64,000 nt of DNA from Sphagnum compactum (lineage: Eukaryota; Bryophyta; Sphagnopsida; Sphagnales), in contig OZ234503.1 of the NCBI GenBank assembly GCA_965153455.1, positions 12,343,118-12,407,117 of the forward strand, in the 5' to 3' direction. This document shows, in pieces, positions 24,831 through 38,220 of the stretch. The first letter of the stretch is position 1, and each line of letters starts with the position of its first letter. The notes below the pieces were generated by a model that had not been told where the DNA came from, made no database searches, and saw only the letters and a program-made list of their open reading frames with translations. The translations under genes and the position numbers were made by a program.

Positions 24831-27800
24831 ATTGCATCGTCTTGTTAAAAGGATGTTGGAAGATTATCAAGGAGCTTTGGAGAACCTTGACAAGGCTAAT
24901 GTTCTTGAACGAAACAATGCATCCACCTTGAGTAGTCGTGGAGATCTCAAAAGGATGCTCAAAGAGTATCAAGGAGCCTTGGAGGACCTTGACAAGGCTG
25001 ATGTTTTTTTGACCCAAACAATGCATTCACCTTGAGTACCTGTGGAAGAGTCAAATACATGTTGGATGACTATCAAGGAGCCTTAGAAGACCTTGACAAG
25101 GCTGATGTTCTTGAACCAAACAATGCATTGACCTTGAGGACTCGTGGAAGAGTCAAACACATGTTGGATCATTGTCAAGGAGCCTTGGAGGACCTTGACA
25201 AGGCTGATGTTTTTGAACCAAACAATGCATTCACCTTGACGATTCGTGGAGATGCCAAAAGGATGTTGAAAGAGTATCAAGGAGCCTTGGAGGACCTTGA
25301 CAAGGCTGATGTTCTTGAACCAAACAATGCATTCACCTTGAGGACTCGTGGAAATGTCAAATACATGTTGGATCACTATCAAGGAGCCTTGGAGGACCTT
25401 GACAAGGTTGATGTTCTTGAACCAAACAATGCATTCACCTTGAGGACTCGTGGAGATGCCAAAAGGATGTTGAAAGAGTATCAAGGAGCCTTGAAGGACC
25501 TTGACAAGGCTGATGTTCTTGAACCAAACAATGCATCCACCTTGAATAGTCGTGCAAATGTCAAAAGGATGTTGAAAGAGTATCAAGGAGCGTTGGAGGA
25601 CCTTGACAAGGCTGATATTTTTGAACCAAACAATGCATTCACCTTGAGTACTCGTGGAGATGTCAAAAGGATGTTGAAAGAGTATCAAGGAGCCTTGGAG
25701 GACCTTGACAAGGCTGATGTTCTTGAACCAAATAATGCATTCACCTTGAGCTATCGTGGAGATGTCAAATACATGTTGAAAGAGTATCAAGGAGCCTTGG
25801 AGGACCTTGACAACGCTGATGCTCTTGAACCAAACAATGCATTCACCTTGAGTGTTCGTGGATGTGTCAAAAGGATGCTAAAAGAGTATCAAGGAGCCTT
25901 GGAGGACCTTGATAAGGCTGATGTTCTTGAACCAAACAATGCATTCGCCTTGAGGAATCGTGGAGATGTCAAAAAGATGTTGAAAGACTATCAAGGAGCC
26001 TTGGAGGACCTTGACAAGGCTAATGTTCTTGAACCAAACAATGCATTCACCTTGAAAACTCGTGCAGATCTCAAAAGGGTGCTCAAAGAGTATCAAGGAG
26101 CCTTGAAGGACCTTGACAAGGCTGATGTTCTTGAACCAAACAATGCATCCACCTTGAATAGTCGTGCAAATGTCAAAAGGATGTTGAAAGAGTATCAAGG
26201 AGCGTTGGAGGACTTTGACAAGGCTAATATTTTTGAACCAAACAATGCATTCACCTTGAGTACTCGTGGAGATGTCAAAAGGATGTTGAAAGAGTATCAA
26301 GGAGCCTTGGAGGACCTTGACAAGGCTGATATTCTTCAACCAAACAATGCATCCATCTTGAAGAATCGTGGAACAATCAAATACGAGCTGAAAGAATATC
26401 AAGGAGCCTTGGAGGACCTTGACAAGGCTGATGTTTTTGAACCAAACAATGCATTCACCTTGACGATTCGTGGAATAGTCAAATACATGTTGCACGACCA
26501 TCAAGGAGCCTTGGAGGACCTTGATAAGGCTGATGTTCTTGAACCAAACAATGCATTCACCTTGAGGAATCGTGGAGATGTCAAAAAGATGTTGAAAGAC
26601 TATCAAGGAGCCTTGGAGGACCTTGACAAGGCTAATGTTCTTGAACCAAACAATGCATTCACCTTGAGTACTCGTGCAGATCTCAAAAGGGTGCTCAAAG
26701 AGTATCAAGGAGCCTTGGAGGACCTTGACAAGGCTGATGTTTTTGAACCAAACAATGCATTAACCTTGAGTAGTCGTGCAAATGTCAAAAGGATGTTGAA
26801 AGAGTGTCAAGGAGCTTTGGAGGATGTTGACAAGGCTGATGTTCTTGAACCAAACAATGCATTCACCTTGAGGATTCGTGGAAAAGTCAAAGGCAAGTTA
26901 AAAGAGTATCAAGGAGCCTTGGAGGACCTTGACAAGGCTGATGTTCTTGAACCAAACAATGCATTGACCTTGAGGAATCGTGGAGATGTCAAAAAGATGT
27001 TGAAAGAGTATCAAGGAGCCTTGGAGGACCTTGATAAAGCTGATGTTCTTGAACCAAACAATGCATCCATCTTGAAGATTCGTGGAGATGCTAAAAGGAT
27101 GTTGAAAGAGTATCAAGGAGCCTTGGAGGACCTTGACAAGGCTGATGTTCTTGAACCAAACAATGCATTCACCTTGAGGACTCGTGGAAATGTCAAATAC
27201 ATGTTGGATCACTATCAAGGAGCCTTGGAGGACCTTGACAAGGCTAATGTTCTTGAACCAAACAATGCATTCACCTTGAGTACTCGTGCAGATCTCAAAA
27301 GGGTGCTCAAAGAGTATCAAGGAGCCTTGGAGGACCTTGACAAGGCTGATGTTGTTGAACCAAACAATGCATTAACCTTGAGTAGTCGTGCAAATGTCAA
27401 AAGGATGTTGAAAGAGTATCAAGGAGCCTTGGAGGATGTTGACAAGGCTGATGTTCTTGAACCAAACAATGCATTCACCTTGAGGATTCGTGGAAAAGTC
27501 AAAGGCAAGTTAAAAGAGTATCAAGGAGCCTTGGAGGACCTTGACAAGGCTGATGTTCTTGAACCAAACAATGCATTGACCTTGAGGAATCGTGGAGATG
27601 TCAAAAAGATGTTGAAAGAGTATCAAGGAGCCTTGGAGGACCTTGATAAAGCTGATGTTCTTGAACCAAACAATGCATCCATCTTGAAGATTCGTGGAGA
27701 TGCTAAAAGGATGTTGAAAGAGTATCAAGGAGCCTTGGAGGACCTTGATAAGGCTGATGTTCTTGAACCAAACAATGCATTCACCTTGAGGACTCGTGGA

Positions 27801-30800
27801 AATGTCAAATACATGTTGGATCACTATCAAGGAGCCTTGGAGGACCTTGACAAGGCTAATGTTCTTGAACCAAACAATGCATTCACCTTGAGTACTCGTG
27901 CAGATCTCAAAAGGGTGCTCAAAGAGTATCAAGGAGCCTTGGAGGACCTTGACAAGGCTGATGTTGTTGAACCAAACAATGCATTAACCTTGAGTAGTCG
28001 TGCAAATGTCAAAAGAATGTTGAAAGAGTATCAAGGAGCCTTGGAGGATGTTGACAAGGCTGATGTTCTTGAACCAAACAATGCATTCACCTTGAGGATT
28101 CGTGGAAAAGTCAAAGGCAAGTTAAAAGAGTATCAAGGAGCCTTGGAGGACCTTGACAAGGCTGATGTTCTTGAACCAAACAATGCATTGACCTTGAGGA
28201 ATCGTGGAGATGTCAAAAAGATGTTGAAAGAGTATCAAGGAGCCTTGGAGGACCTTGATAAAGCTGATGTTCTTGAACCAAACAATGCATCCATCTTGAA
28301 GATTCGTGGAGATGCTAAAAGGATGTTGAAAGAGTATCAAGGAGCCTTGGAGGACCTTGACAAGGCTGATGTTCTTGAACCAAACAATGCATTCACCTTG
28401 AGGACTCGTGGAAATGTCAAATACATGTTGGATCACTATTAAGGAGCCTTGGAGGACCTTGACAAGGCTAATGTTCTTGAACCAAACAATGCATTCACCT
28501 TGAGTACTCGTGCAGATCTCAAAAGGGTGCTCAAAGAGTATCAAGGAGCCTTGGAGGACCTTGACAAGGCTGATGTTGTTGAACCAAACAATGCATTAAC
28601 CTTGAGTAGTCGTGCAAATGTCAAAAGGATGTTGAAAGAGTATCAAGGAGCCTTGGAGGATGTTGACAAGGCTGATGTTCTTGAACCAAACAATGCATTC
28701 ACCTTGAGGATTCGTGGAAAAGTCAAAGGCAAGTTAAAAGAGTATCAAGGAGCCTTGGAGGACCTTGACAAGGCTGATGTTCTTGAACCAAACAATGCAT
28801 TGACCTTGAGGAATCGTGGAGATGTCAAAAAGATGTTGAAAGAGTATCAAGGAGCCTTGGAGGACCTTGATAAAGCTGATGTTCTTGAACCAAACAATGC
28901 ATCCATCTTGAAGATTCGTGGAGATGCTAAAAGGATGTTGAAAGAGTATCAAGGAGCCTTGGAGGACCTTGATAAGGCTGATGTTCTTGAACCAAACAAT
29001 GCATTCACCTTGAGGACTCGTGGAAATGTCAAATACATGTTGGATCACTATCAAGGAGCCTTGGAGGACCTTGACAAGGCTAATGTTCTTGAACCAAACA
29101 ATGCATTCACCTTGAGTAGTCGTGCAAATGTCAAAAGGATGTTGAAAGAGTATCAAGGAGCCTTGGAGGATGTTGACAAGGCTGATGTTCTTGAACCAAA
29201 CAATGCATTCACCTTGAGGATTCGTGGAAAAGTCAAAGGCGAGTTAAAAGAGTATCAAGGAGCCTTGGAGGACCTTGACAAGGCTGATGTTCTTGAACCA
29301 AACAATGCATTGACCTTGAGGAATCGTGGAGATGTCAAAAAGATGTTGAAAGAGTATCAAGGAGCCTTGGAGGACCTTGATAAAGCTGATGTTCTTGAAC
29401 CAAACAATGCATCCATCTTGAAGATTCGTGGAGATGCTAAAAGGATGTTGAAAGAGTATCAAGGAGCCTTGGAGGACCTTGATAAGGCTGATGTTCTTGA
29501 ACCAAACAATGCATTCACCTTGAGGACTCGTGGAAATGTCAAATACATGTTGGATCACTATCAAGGAGCCTTGGAGGACCTTGACAAGGCTAATGTTCTT
29601 GAACCAAACAATACATTCACCTTGAAAACTCGTGCAGATCTCAAAAGGGTGCTCAAAGAGTATCAAGGAGCCTTGAAGGACCTTGACAAGGCTGATGTTC
29701 TTGAACCAAACAATGCATCCACCTTGAATAGTCGTGCAAATGTCAAAAAGATGTTGAAAGAGTATCAAGGAGCGTTGGAGGACCTTGACAAGGCTAATAT
29801 TTTTGAACCAAACAATGCATTCACCTTGAGTACTCGTGGAGATGTCAAAAGGATGTTGAAAGAGTATCAAGGAGCCTTGGAAGACCTTGACAAGGCTGAT
29901 ATTCTTCAACCAAACAATGCATCCATCTTGAAGAATCGTGGAACAATCAAATACGAGCTGAAAGAATATCAAGGAGCCTTGGAGGACCTTGACAAGGCTG
30001 ATGTTTTTGAACCAAACAATGCATTCACCTTGACGATTCGTGGAATAGTCAAATACATGTTGCACGACCATCAAGGAGCCTTGGAGGACCTTGATAAGGC
30101 TGATGTTCTTGAACCAAACAATGCATTCACCTTGAGGAATCGTGGAGATGTCAAAAAGATGTTGAAAGACTATCAAGGAGCCTTGGAGGACCTTGACAAG
30201 GCTAATGTTCTTGAACCAAACAATGCATTCACCTTGAGTACTCGTGCAGATCTCAAAAGGGTGCTCAAAGAGTATCAAGGAGCCTTGGAGGACCTTGACA
30301 AGGCTGATGTTTTTGAACCAAACAATGCATTAACCTTGAGTAGTCGTGCAAATGTCAAAAGTATGTTGAAAGAGTATCAAGGAACCTTGGAGGACGTTGA
30401 CAAGGCTGATGTTCTTGAACCAAACAATGCATTCACCTTGAGGATTCGTGGAACAATCAAATACGAGCTGAAAGAATATCAAGGAGCCTTGGAGGACCTT
30501 GACAAGGCTGATGTTTTTGAACCAAACAATGCATTCACCTTGACGATTCGTGGAATAGTCAAATACATGTTGCACGACCATCAAGGAGCCTTGGAGGACC
30601 TTGATAAGGCTGATGTTCTCAAACCAAACAATGCATTCACCTTGAGGAATCGTGGAGATGTCAAATACATGTTGAAAGAGTATCAAGGAGCCTTGGAGGA
30701 CCTTGACAAGGCTAATGTTCTTGAACCAAACAATGCATCCACCTTGAGGATTCGTGGAAATGTCAAAAGCAAGTTAAAAGAGTATCAAAGAGCCTTCGAG

Positions 30801-33166
30801 GACCTTGACAAGGCTGATGTTCTTGAACCAAACAATGCATTCACCTTGAGGATTCGTGGAAATGTCAAAAGCAAGTTAAAAGAGTATCAAGGAGCTTTGG
30901 AGGACGTTGACAAGGCTGATGTTCTTGAACCAAACAATGCATCCACCTTGAGGATTCGTGGAACAATCAAATACATGCTAAAAGAATATCAAAGAGCCTT
31001 GGAGGACCTTGACAAGGCTGATGTTTTTGAACCAAACAATGCATTCACCTTGAGTGTTCGTGGAAGAATCAAATACATGTTGGATGACTATCAAGGAGCC
31101 TTGAAGGACCTTGACAAGGCTGATGTTCTTAAACCAAATGATGCAGTCATCTTGACGAATGGTGCATACGTCAAATACTTGTTGGATGACTATCAAGGAG
31201 CCTTGGAGATCATGGATAAGCTTCATCATCTTGAACCAAATGATTATTTCATATTGCAAACTCGAAATTGTTTCAAATGGATGTTAAAGGAATACCAACC
31301 CATAATTGAATTGTTGCCATTGAATTCAAGGATTCGATGTTTTACAAACAATGAATTGAATTTTGGAAGAAGTTTGGGGGAAGGAGCCTTTGGTGACGTG
31401 TATCAAAGTTATTGGAAAGACACCAAAATTGCAATTAAAGTTTTAAAAAGAGGTGGCTCCCACAATGAAGGTGCAAGAAAATCTTTCATATCTGAAGTGC
31501 GCACTTTGGGATCAATTCGACATATCAATTTGGTTCGTCTTTTGGGTTATTGTATCGAAGGCTCCAAACATATGTTGGTGTATGAATACATGTCAAATTC
31601 ATCTCTTGACACATGGCTCAATCAGGACAACCGTTTGGATTGGGACCGACGAATGTGCATCATTATAGGGGTTGCTCAAGGATTGGCACACTTGCATGAA
31701 CGTAATCCGATCATTCTCCATCTTGACATCAAACCACAAAATATCCTTTTGGATGAAAATCACACCCCAAAATTGGCTGATTTTGGATTGGCAAAAATTT
31801 TAGATGGCAAGGATGAAGATGTGGTATGTGCCCCACCATTCTTTTTTTTATTGGTTATGTGCATGCACATTATATCTTAGTGCGATTGTGAACCTTACAA
31901 ATTTGAACACTCTTTTTGGGCACAACTTGCTAATTTCAAATTTGCATTATTATACGTCATGGAATAAATATGATAAACATTCACAATCTAAAATGAATAT
32001 TTGAAAAGCACTTAATGTAATAATTCATGAAATTACATTTTATATTACAAATTTTATTTTTATGTGTGCATGAGTAATGACACAAGGCTTGGAACTTTTG
32101 GGATTGAAAAAAATTCAAAAATAAATCATGGGTTCCTATTGGTATTGGACTGGATCTTGGGTATGGGTTTTATGAACTTCAACATGAATATTCAATGCAT
32201 GTGACACCTCTTGAAATTATTGGTTTGTTTTGGAAAATTCAAATTCAGGTGCAATTAGCTTCAACTTCTACACCAGGAACATTCGGATATATGGCACCAG
32301 AAATTCTTGAAAAGAAGCAAGCATCCACAAAGAGTGATGTGTATAGCTTTGGAGTCTTGTTGATTCAACTTGTGAATGGATCACCATTCATTTTAGATGG
32401 AAATGAAGTTCACATTCGCACATTTATCAAATGGGCACAAAAGGTTCATGTGGAAGAAAATGGATTTCAACAAATTTTCAATGTTGTAATCGATAATTCA
32501 ATCATTGGGTTTGACCGCAATGAAGCCAAATCCTTTTTGGAAATTTCCCTTCAGTGCATCAAGGTAATTTTTGTGCCAAATCTTTTATGTGTATCATTCA
32601 ATTTGTTGTCAAGAAAATTTGAAAAAACCAAATCATGGATTCGATGTAGTACTTGAGACAATTTGAAATAAATTAAACTAGATTGTCCATTGAATGTAAA
32701 ACTTCCTAAGAAGGTTTACACATGAAAATGGTACATTCAATTTCACTTGGAATTCTTTTAGACCATTTGCATGATTAATATGTATAGTTCAAAGGAATAT
32801 ATTATTTTCAAGGTCAGTAAAATTATGTTGTTGAATAAAAATATAAGTTGGTTTCAACATTCTTTTTTGAAGGATATATGTTCAAATTATGTCATTGCAA
32901 ATTGAGACATGAACATGTAGTCCCATTTATTTGAACATTTTGCCATGGTTTGATTATAATGTATAACTGTTACATAATAAACATCTAACTTTTATGACAT
33001 TTGTTTCTTATAGGAAGATCCAAATCAAAGACCAGGAATCCAAGAAGTTCTGCAACTTTTTGAAGGATTGAACAAAAAGAAAGGCATGCAATATATTTCC
33101 ACATCAATTCCAATATATTTCCACATATTATTGAAAAGATTGGCCTCCACTTTCAAATGGATGTGA
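24793..33166 (+). CDS. TPR-array protein kinase, copy 2 (giant array, disrupted)
   Basis: Paralogue of the 5185-9185 gene with 63 TPR units before the kinase. Exon 1 ends at 31823, exon 2 is 32249-32563, exon 3 is 33014-33166 (TGA); introns are GT..AG, phase 0, at the same places as in copy 1. Kinase signs: GEGAFGDV loop, IAIKVL lysine, SEVRTLG helix-C glutamate, HLDIKPQN (non-RD), ADFGLAK, GYMAPE. No signal peptide or membrane segment is seen, so it should be cytoplasmic, with the solenoid as a likely partner-binding scaffold (inference). Two lesions hit the array: a 2-nt expansion of a T-run near 25004-25012 shifts the frame, and TAA at 28440-28442 replaces CAA. The frame after the stop stays open through about 27 units and the kinase. 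With both lesions repaired the protein would exceed 2,500 residues; whether any product is made is unknown. Confidence 0.7.
24840..31310 (+). repeat. 102-bp TPR-coding tandem array, 63 units
   Basis: TATCAAGGAGC boxes run from 24865 to 31191: 6324 bp after removing the 2-nt insertion, exactly 62 intervals of 102 bp. A degenerate final unit (EYQPIIELL) joins the kinase. The consensus unit fits the TPR pattern: Ala, Leu, Gly, Tyr, Ala, Leu, Ala and Pro-Asn-Asn at the expected spacing. Minus-strand frames of up to 344 codons inside it are periodic shadows. Confidence 0.93.
26661..29618 (+). repeat. 612-bp higher-order repeat inside the TPR array
   Basis: Six consecutive 102-bp units form a super-unit repeated at 26661, 27273, 27885 and 28497, followed by a fifth copy from 29109 that lacks the first unit (510 bp). 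The copies are nearly identical; the nonsense change at 28440 occurs in only one of them. The flanking block 26049-26760 reappears at 29619-30330, an offset of 3570 bp, exactly 35 units. Confidence 0.9.
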
Positions 33167-36100
33167 TTTGTATATTTATTATATGATTACACTCAACATG
33201 TATACTTAATGCAACATTTGTCCTTATTATTCCTTTATCCTTTTTGTAAATGTGGAAAGGTATTCCATTAGGTCCATAGACTCAAAGTTTCACAATTATT
33301 TATAATATGTTGTCATACAACTTGGCAACTTGTGTGTTTTGTATAGATGAAATATTAGATTTATTGAATGAAAAAAATAATTTTATAATCATTTGTATAA
33401 TCGAGGTGTATATAAGTGTACATATTAGTTGGAATCCTTTCAAAAGTTGGCCTTTGTTAATATTTCAAAAATTAGCCTTGGTTATGATTATTAGCTCTTG
33501 TTAATATTGTGTTACACTTCTTATTTGACACATAAATATGTAGTAGGCACTATAGGAGCATTGAACCTTTTTTCCAAATGGCTTTGGGCATATGGTCATG
33601 TCTAATTTTTTTAATTAAAGATTTCAGTTATTTGTTGGACATAACACAATAAATGTTGAAATGATGCCCATTTTTTCAAACAAACGTTTTAATCAAGTTA
33701 ACATCCATCATTGTGGGATACTAAATGTCTTTTAGGAATTCTTAGACACCCATTACAATACCAATGGAAAATTTTGTGTTCATAGATTTGGATATACCTT
33801 AGATATGGGTTTATAAAATGATGATATACTTGAAAATGAAAGAATACATTTTTGCATATAGTTGCATGTAAACTATAAACCTTCTAATTATAATACTATA
33901 TGTTGGGTTATTGCCTCTTTTCTTTCCTATTAGCAAAATTGTAATGGTTCATTATAACTTGATTGTGGACTTCAAATTATGACCTCCACTAGGATAATAT
34001 AAATTAATATGGTTCCATAAAACTTGAACATTCTAACTAGATGTTTGGCCTATGTTTGGCTTATAGATGTTGAACCTTTAAATATCTAATAAGCCAAAAC
34101 TAATTGCAAGAAATGTATTGTTGGAGAATATAATTTGATTTTAATATTTAAAAGGCGTGTGGTCCCAAAGGGTTCCCAATTAGATGCTACTAGTGTTGTT
34201 TTACATATCTAATTTTCATTTAAACTAAAAACATGTTTTAGTCAAGTTTAATGTTTCCATGGCAATATTGTTTTAATAATTCAAATTGCATCATTTTATT
34301 TATCCTTAGATTATTGGATACATAAGTATCCAATATTTGCAAGAATATTGGCAAACCAACTTTACATATAATTGAGATTTTATTAGCTTAAGATTTATCT
34401 TCTTTCAATGTCAATTATGTTTCAAAAATAAAATAAAATTATCATGGTCTCTAGGTTTAACAATCAATTGTGATTGCACTATCAAATCATTTTCATTCGA
34501 TGATCACAAGAATGTGACACTTATTTGCAACATGTGTAAAGTTCAAAACCCCCAATTACCATTTTTGGCATACTTTAATTTATTGACAAGCTCACCATTC
34601 CATGAGTAAAATTGTAGGATTATGGCACTATATTATAATATACCATATACTATCATGATACTCCTTTCTTGTGGTTTCATTTAGCCCTTGTTGAGTGAAG
34701 CTATCATACATTTTTTTCCAGTTTGATTCAAGTCTTCACCGCCAAAGTTCTTTTCCTCTAGGAAAGGGGATTTGTAACTTTTTAATGGGTCCACACTGAC
34801 TTTAATGTGTTATTAGCACAATGCAAACTAGTGCCTAATTGCATGGGGTGTTGTGCACCCTTATTACCCTATGTGCTACAATAAACCTTGGGATTAATCC
34901 TTTAAACCTTGAAATCCACATTTTTGTCAACTTTGTGGCACGTATTGTTTCTTTCAATGGTGCACATGAACACCGCTCATCAGCCTTTGCTTCCTGTCAA
35001 TCTTTGGAAGGGATGACCATTCGGACATCCCAATGTGTGCAACCTCCATTATAGACCTTAGATGTTATGGTTCTTCATGTGCTCATATTCTAGGCTTAAC
35101 TCCTCCAATGGCTTGGACACCTGGAAACAAAAGAGTATTGATAGTGCTCCTGTATACTACACGCAATTGATTTGGTCAAAGATCCACAATGACATTTTGA
35201 TCTATATGTTTAAAGGTTCATATGTTATTATGTGAACATCTTTCCCCTTGTTGATTAATATCCATTTTAATATGTGATTTATCTAGCAAAAACATAGATA
35301 CTCCATGGGAGAGACTTACCTTGGATGGGAGTTTTATAAAGTTGGACATCCACATTGAAGGCAATTTTTAACAAGGAAAAAGAGGTCCAATGGCTTGAAG
35401 ATAGGAATGTTCATTACAAGTTACCTTGAATGAAACATAACCTACATTGTTACCATAATTAAAACCCCAATTTTCTTTCACATTGCTCCAAAAATTATAC
35501 ATTTCTTGTCCTAACATTAGATTAGGGTTTTCAAATCCAAACTCTTACATTGTTATGCTAATTATAATTGCTAAAAAGCCTTGATAAAAAAAAGGTGAAA
35601 GTATCGACTTCACCTACTAAAATAGGTGTTGGTTTACTTGAGTTATATTAAGCCTACTTTTTCGGTTATATACTAAAAGGAAGACACCAATAATGAAGGA
35701 GCCTATTAAAGATTTCATGGCTTGAAGGGGTTATTTATTTTATATTCATCTATAAGCTCAAATTTGGTTATGAAATATGTAATAACTATTTTTTTCATCT
35801 TCAAGAACATAAATTTTCACCCTATACAACACTTGTCAACATAATATTTCCAAATCAAACATATCACATTTCAAAAGTGTTAAACATGCATATCAATTGT
35901 AAAATTCTTACTTAAGACCCAATTGATTTGCTTCTAGCCCTCAAAATATTCCCAAAGCATTGACATCAATCTTTAATTGAACTAGAAGCTTTAAATATGT
36001 AAGGTTGATGTTGTACCATTAATGTTTCCATTCATGTTTAATTTTTTCAACTTTATCCTTCAGTTTCTAGAAGTAAATCATGTTGCACAAGATGCACATG

Positions 36101-36335
36101 CTTTCATACGTCCTTCACTGGTAGATATTCCAACCATTTACATCTCATGTACTTTAACACATTTGTTCAATGTTCAATATACATGCAATGGTTGGATTTC
36201 AAACTCTTGTAAGTTGCAACAAATTATGCGTCAAATTCAATTTTATCATACATCAACACCTTTTTGGTATTTCCAAATAAAAATTTGTTCTCATTTTAGA
36301 CTTTTGTTCAAGACCTTGTGTGCTTTGAGGGAAGA
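33167..36335. other. Intergenic, AT-rich, no gene seen
   Basis: No recognisable gene. The longest frame, 36022-36342 (+, 106 codons), has no domain I recognise. Copy 1 of the kinase segment breaks off just after the last exon, so this flank is not shared with it. Confidence 0.45.
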
Positions 36336-36339
36336 ACCA

Positions 36340-36578
36340 TGAAATCTCCATGAGTTAGCAAACCTATAACAAATGAAAAACATAATTTGGGATGTACATG
36401 CTACTTCATTCATTGTGATAATCGTTACAATTGATGTAGAAGACATGAACTTGGGGGTGAAAAATCACACAAAAAATTTATGGTTGGGATGAGAACTTTC
36501 TTTACAATAAAATCCTTCATGTTTGATAACAAAAATTGTCTATACTCAAAGAACATAGGTTTTAATATACCAACACAA
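36340..36578 (+). repeat. Degenerate 5' LTR of the copia element
   Basis: Aligns with the sequence at about 44700-44920. Shared phrases are CTACTTCATTCATT, AATTGATGT, GGGTGAA, ACTTTCTTT and CATAGAACATA-like text, in the same order. Divergence is high, so the insertion is old. The left edge is approximate. Confidence 0.6.
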
Positions 36579-36579
36579 T

Positions 36580-36592
36580 GTAGTGTTAGAGC
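36580..36592 (+). other. Probable primer-binding site
   Basis: GTAGTGTTAGAGC directly follows the 5' LTR and resembles TGGTATCAGAGC, the initiator-Met tRNA complement usual in plant copia elements. Confidence 0.45.
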
Positions 36593-37199
36593 ATAATTAT
36601 ATATTCTATTTATATGGTAGTTACATTATAAAACATTTTGGAACATTGACATTTGGTAAAGGTACCAACCATCCTTGAGGTCAACACAACATTTATCAAA
36701 AGGTCATTGACTATTTTGATCAACTTTCAAAATTAAATGGCATCAACAAGTTTCATTTAATATTTACGGTTTGTTTTTTTTTTTTATATAATCAAATTTT
36801 TTTCATATTTCTAAAGCATTCTATGGAAGATCACCCCTCGAAATGATCAAATGTGTTTAAATGGATTTCTTCCATTTGAAATGAAAAAGTACCTTTGCCC
36901 CAAAAAAATGATTCAACATTTGTTTTTCCTTCATCTTTGAATTCAATTGTAAATACTTTTAAATATATTTGATCAATATCCATTATTAGTGATATTTCTA
37001 CGACATAATTAGATTGATACTTCAAATAATTTTGATAAATTTTCACCACTTATTGAAATTTGTTTTGGTAAAAACCTTTTTGTAAGCTCACTTGGTATAT
37101 TTATCAATTGGCTCTTTGCACTTTGGACAAATAGTCAATGGGATCGAGGCCGAGCTTGCATTTATTGTTGGTGCACCCCCATTACTTGTTAGACATGTT

Positions 37200-37830
37200 A
37201 GTAGTATTTAGGATTGGGAGAATATAATTTCTTTTGTTTTTTCAATCATTGATAATTGTTTAAATAATAACATTGTGTCTCATGTACAAACATGTGACAA
37301 TTCCACTTTATCTTGGAGAAAATTATGTAACCTCTTTGAAGCGCAAGATGCAATGACACACATGTATTTGAAAGATCCATTACATGCATGTTTGAAAATG
37401 AAAGAATCTAAAAGTGTGATGAAACACATACACATGTTTTGAATTTTGCTTAATCCATTTTATACATTTCAGTTACTTATTAATGGTGAAGAAATAGTAT
37501 GTGACATATGCATAGTTTGCATTATTGTCCTTATAAAGGTGAAGTTGCATATATCATATAAGAGATTCATTGTGTTTTTGAGATGACAACCCAATGTTAC
37601 TTTGGGTTCATTAATCACATATTTGCTTCAAGAGGAAATAATGATGAAGTCCCTTGCATCAGCAATGGATTCTTCCATGACATTATTTGTGAACAAGAAG
37701 CTTGCTCAAAATCACATGAAGAGAACACCATTTTTTGAGAATACACAACAAGATGGAGGAGATTTGACTAAAAATAAAAACGTTTTTATTGTAAAAAGTT
37801 GAGACATGTTATTAAGGGATGTAAATAAGT
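37200..37830 (+). pseudogene. Copia gag remnant with zinc knuckle
   Basis: Pieces match the copia gag (UBN2-type) family: WRKLCNLFEAQDAM, LKDPLHACLKMKES, then SLITYLLQEEIMMKSLA and a knuckle at 37781-37828. In the knuckle the first cysteine of the CCHC pattern is arginine (FYCKKLRHVIKGCK remains). Stops and frameshifts occur throughout. In an active element this would be the RNA-binding capsid protein. Confidence 0.65.
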
Positions 37831-37929
37831 TTTTTGTTATAGAAGCTATAGAAACTACTAGAGCAAAGCAATGCAATATAATAATTGGGAGTAACAAATT
37901 GTATGTGGTGGTTTTAATCATTAAGAATG

Positions 37930-38220
37930 GCAAAGATCCAACTTGGTAGATAAACATTGGTGTTATTCAACATATGGCTCATGAAAAGAACACATTTACC
38001 TCTTATGAAAATTTGAATACAAGTCGAGTGGTATATTTAGGATATGGTAATACAGATCAAATTCGTGGCTATGGAGATATTTCTATTATGTTAAATACTG
38101 GAGGAAGAAAAAAAATTCCCAAAGAATTCCATGTCTTTGGTTTAATGGTTTTTTACATTAAACAATTTGATTTAGCTCATGGAAAGTTAATTATTAGAAA
38201 AGATTATTGCACTTTAACAA
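37930..38220 (+). pseudogene. Copia protease remnant, cut by a CACTA insertion
   Basis: The stretch read as W, stop, INIGV then HMAHEKNTFTSYENL corresponds to the copia protease start, where the active-site Asp-Ser-Gly has become Asn-Ile-Gly. It continues VYLGYGNTDQIRGYGDISI. The frame stops where the 2-kb CACTA-like element begins at 38221; pol sequence resumes after 40240. Confidence 0.65.

Noticed and set aside
5176-28442. U-to-C RNA editing as a repair of the TAA codons
   Set aside because: Such editing is known from organelles of some seedless plants and hornworts. This is nuclear DNA with spliceosomal introns, so I have no basis to invoke it.
25083-30686. Long minus-strand open frames (up to 344 codons) inside the TPR array
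   Set aside because: They follow the 102-bp period of the sense TPR units (repeating ISLVKVLQGSLI) and mirror the sense code; the same shadow appears at 5470-7290. A 102-bp unit with no stop in one antisense frame gives this automatically.
5134-31310. CRISPR array
   Set aside because: The repeats are contiguous coding TPR units of 102 bp without unique spacers, in a plant nuclear context.
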